Below are positions 6,506-7,370 of a stretch of 7,370 bases of DNA, piece after piece. The DNA comes from Flammeovirgaceae bacterium (lineage in GTDB: Bacteria; Bacteroidota; Bacteroidia; Cytophagales; Cyclobacteriaceae): contig QIDJ01000353.1 in assembly GCA_003228395.1 (NCBI GenBank), positions 1 to 7,370 on the forward strand, written 5' to 3'. Each line of letters starts with the position of its first letter. Within the stretch, counting starts at the first letter, position 1. Under the pieces are notes generated by a model, which was not told where the DNA came from, searched no databases, and saw nothing but the letters and a program-made list of their open reading frames with translations. Position numbers and translations under genes: made by a program.

Positions 6506-7370
6506 TTAAGATTCGTCAAGCAGGTAAATATAAAACAGGTTGATATATTTTTCTTTACCCCGAAACTGTGTTTCACCAACATTTTCATAACCAAAACGTT
6601 CATTAAGCTCCAGTTTATCAAAAAGGTCCTGCGAAACCAGCATGGGCTTTTCAAAATTACGGCATTGGCTTGTCATTCTTGCAGTAGTATTGAGCACATC
6701 CCCATGGTATGCCAGTTCCACTTTATATTTGCCAACCTCAGAAATGATAACCGGACCGCAATGAAGCCCGGCTTTGAATTCGGGTACATGATCATATTTT
6801 TCTGTATAGTAGTTGCTCTTATTACTTATTAACTCCTGGAAAGCGTAAAAAAGTTTAATACAAGCGGTATTTTCTGCCTTATTTCGTTTGAGTTTCCATG
6901 AAATGGTGGCCTCATCACCCACAAACTGATAAAGTTCGCCGTTATAAGGCAAAATGAGTTCGGAGAGATCAGAAAAAAAATTCTGCAGGAATGAAGACAT
7001 CCTTTGCGGCCCCCATTTCTCTGCAAGGGCGGTGGAATCATTAAGATCAATAAACATGAAAATCCGCTCCTCTTCTTTAGGTTGAAGGTAGCGTCCGGAA
7101 ATAATTTTCAAAAACTGGCCCGGGCCAAGAATACGCTCAATATGGATCAGGGCATTGATTAAAAAGGAAGTAAAAATAAGGTAAAGGTAAACCGGAAGCG
7201 AACCCGGCGAAGTAAGGAATGATTTAAGGGTATCGTCCAGGTGGCCCGCAGGTAGAATCACATTGTATCCGATATAAACCAAAAGTACCATAATACCAAT
7301 CAGTGCAAAATAGAATATCGTTTTAAACACGATCGCAACACCATGATTGTGTCGTCCAAATCTTCCAAGT
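6506..7370 (-). CDS. Membrane-anchored class III nucleotide cyclase (5' end outside window)
   Basis: The frame is open from the stop at 6506 to the right edge. A GTG at 7330 is possible, but in-frame codons continue upstream with a basic LGRFGRHNHG segment, and family members usually have more N-terminal membrane spans, so I call it partial. Residues below count from 7330. Hydrophobic spans lie at ~1-26 and ~46-65; the cyclase domain runs ~85-270. Metal-binding Asp95 (FIDLNDST) and Asp139 (FVGDEA) and transition-state Asn214 and Arg218 (GDVLNTTARM) are all present, so it should be active. GLHCGPVI (188-195) and GETQFRGKEK are also typical. The base-recognition positions are unusual: Gln135 (YQFVGD) where adenylyl cyclases have Lys, and Ala207 (AYHGD) where they have Asp or Thr. 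The product (cAMP, cGMP or a cyclic pyrimidine) cannot be assigned. Fourteen bases separate its stop from ppk1, implying one transcript. The promoter is outside the window. Confidence 0.93.
   Translation of the reverse strand, partial: LGRFGRHNHGVAIVFKTIFYFALIGIMVLLVYIGYNVILPAGHLDDTLKSFLTSPGSLPVYLYLIFTSFLINALIHIERILGPGQFLKIISGRYLQPKEEERIFMFIDLNDSTALAEKWGPQRMSSFLQNFFSDLSELILPYNGELYQFVGDEATISWKLKRNKAENTACIKLFYAFQELISNKSNYYTEKYDHVPEFKAGLHCGPVIISEVGKYKVELAYHGDVLNTTARMTSQCRNFEKPMLVSQDLFDKLELNERFGYENVGETQFRGKEKYINLFYIYLLDES

Noticed and set aside
6482..6832. 116-codon open frame on the plus strand across the ppk1/cyclase junction
   Set aside because: Antisense to the cyclase catalytic domain, with low-complexity hydrophobic content and no motif.
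7328..7330. GTG at 7330 as the true start of the cyclase
   Set aside because: The frame remains open to the window edge and the upstream residues look like a membrane-flanking basic segment of a longer multi-span protein. The start cannot be settled inside this window.
3206..7370. Calling the right half a canonical Pycsar anti-phage system
   Set aside because: Canonical Pycsar genes are adjacent and co-oriented, with a soluble cyclase. Here the cyclase is membrane-bound, ppk1 intervenes, and the effector is convergent and fused to a HD domain. No other defence or mobile genes are visible.

Overview
The window looks like chromosomal DNA of a Bacteroidota (Bacteroidetes) bacterium. The evidence is moderate GC content, almost no Shine-Dalgarno-like sequence before starts, TAnnTTTG-like -7 elements in the one intergenic gap, and protein families typical of that phylum. 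These are a HD/Pycsar-TM fusion, a giant metallophosphatase exported as a probable lipoprotein, a SdiA-regulated-type propeller lipoprotein and a membrane class III cyclase. I cannot name the genus. Coding density is nearly total: five genes, no RNA genes, no mobile element, no CRISPR, and one 68-base intergenic gap.

Layout. Positions 1-3137 (minus strand) hold a two-gene operon read right to left. A SdiA-regulated/YjiK-like lipoprotein (2223-3137) is followed, with a 4-base ATGA overlap, by a very large exported protein. That protein has an N-terminal calcineurin-like phosphatase domain and then a second conserved domain with kinase-like motifs; its C-terminus lies beyond position 1. Positions 3138-3205 are a divergent promoter region. 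Positions 3206-4426 (plus) encode a protein that joins a HD phosphohydrolase domain, a charged linker and a membrane domain of the Pycsar effector (PycTM) type. Positions 4383-6491 (minus) are ppk1, polyphosphate kinase, whose 3' end overlaps the HD/PycTM gene tail to tail by 44 bases. Positions 6506-7370 (minus) are a membrane-anchored class III nucleotide cyclase whose reading frame is open to the window edge. It lies 14 bases upstream of ppk1 and is probably co-transcribed with it.

How they may work together (inference). The right half combines a cyclic-nucleotide synthase, an energy and phosphate storage enzyme, and a membrane protein fusing a PDE-like HD hydrolase to a domain known from the cyclic-pyrimidine (Pycsar) anti-phage systems. 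This could be a make/sense/degrade second-messenger circuit tied to polyphosphate, either for defence or as a housekeeping stress response. The cyclase has Gln and Ala where adenylyl cyclases have Lys and Asp/Thr for base recognition, so its nucleotide product is open. The left operon also has a phosphate-chemistry theme (phosphatase plus putative kinase-like domain), but it acts outside the cytoplasm.
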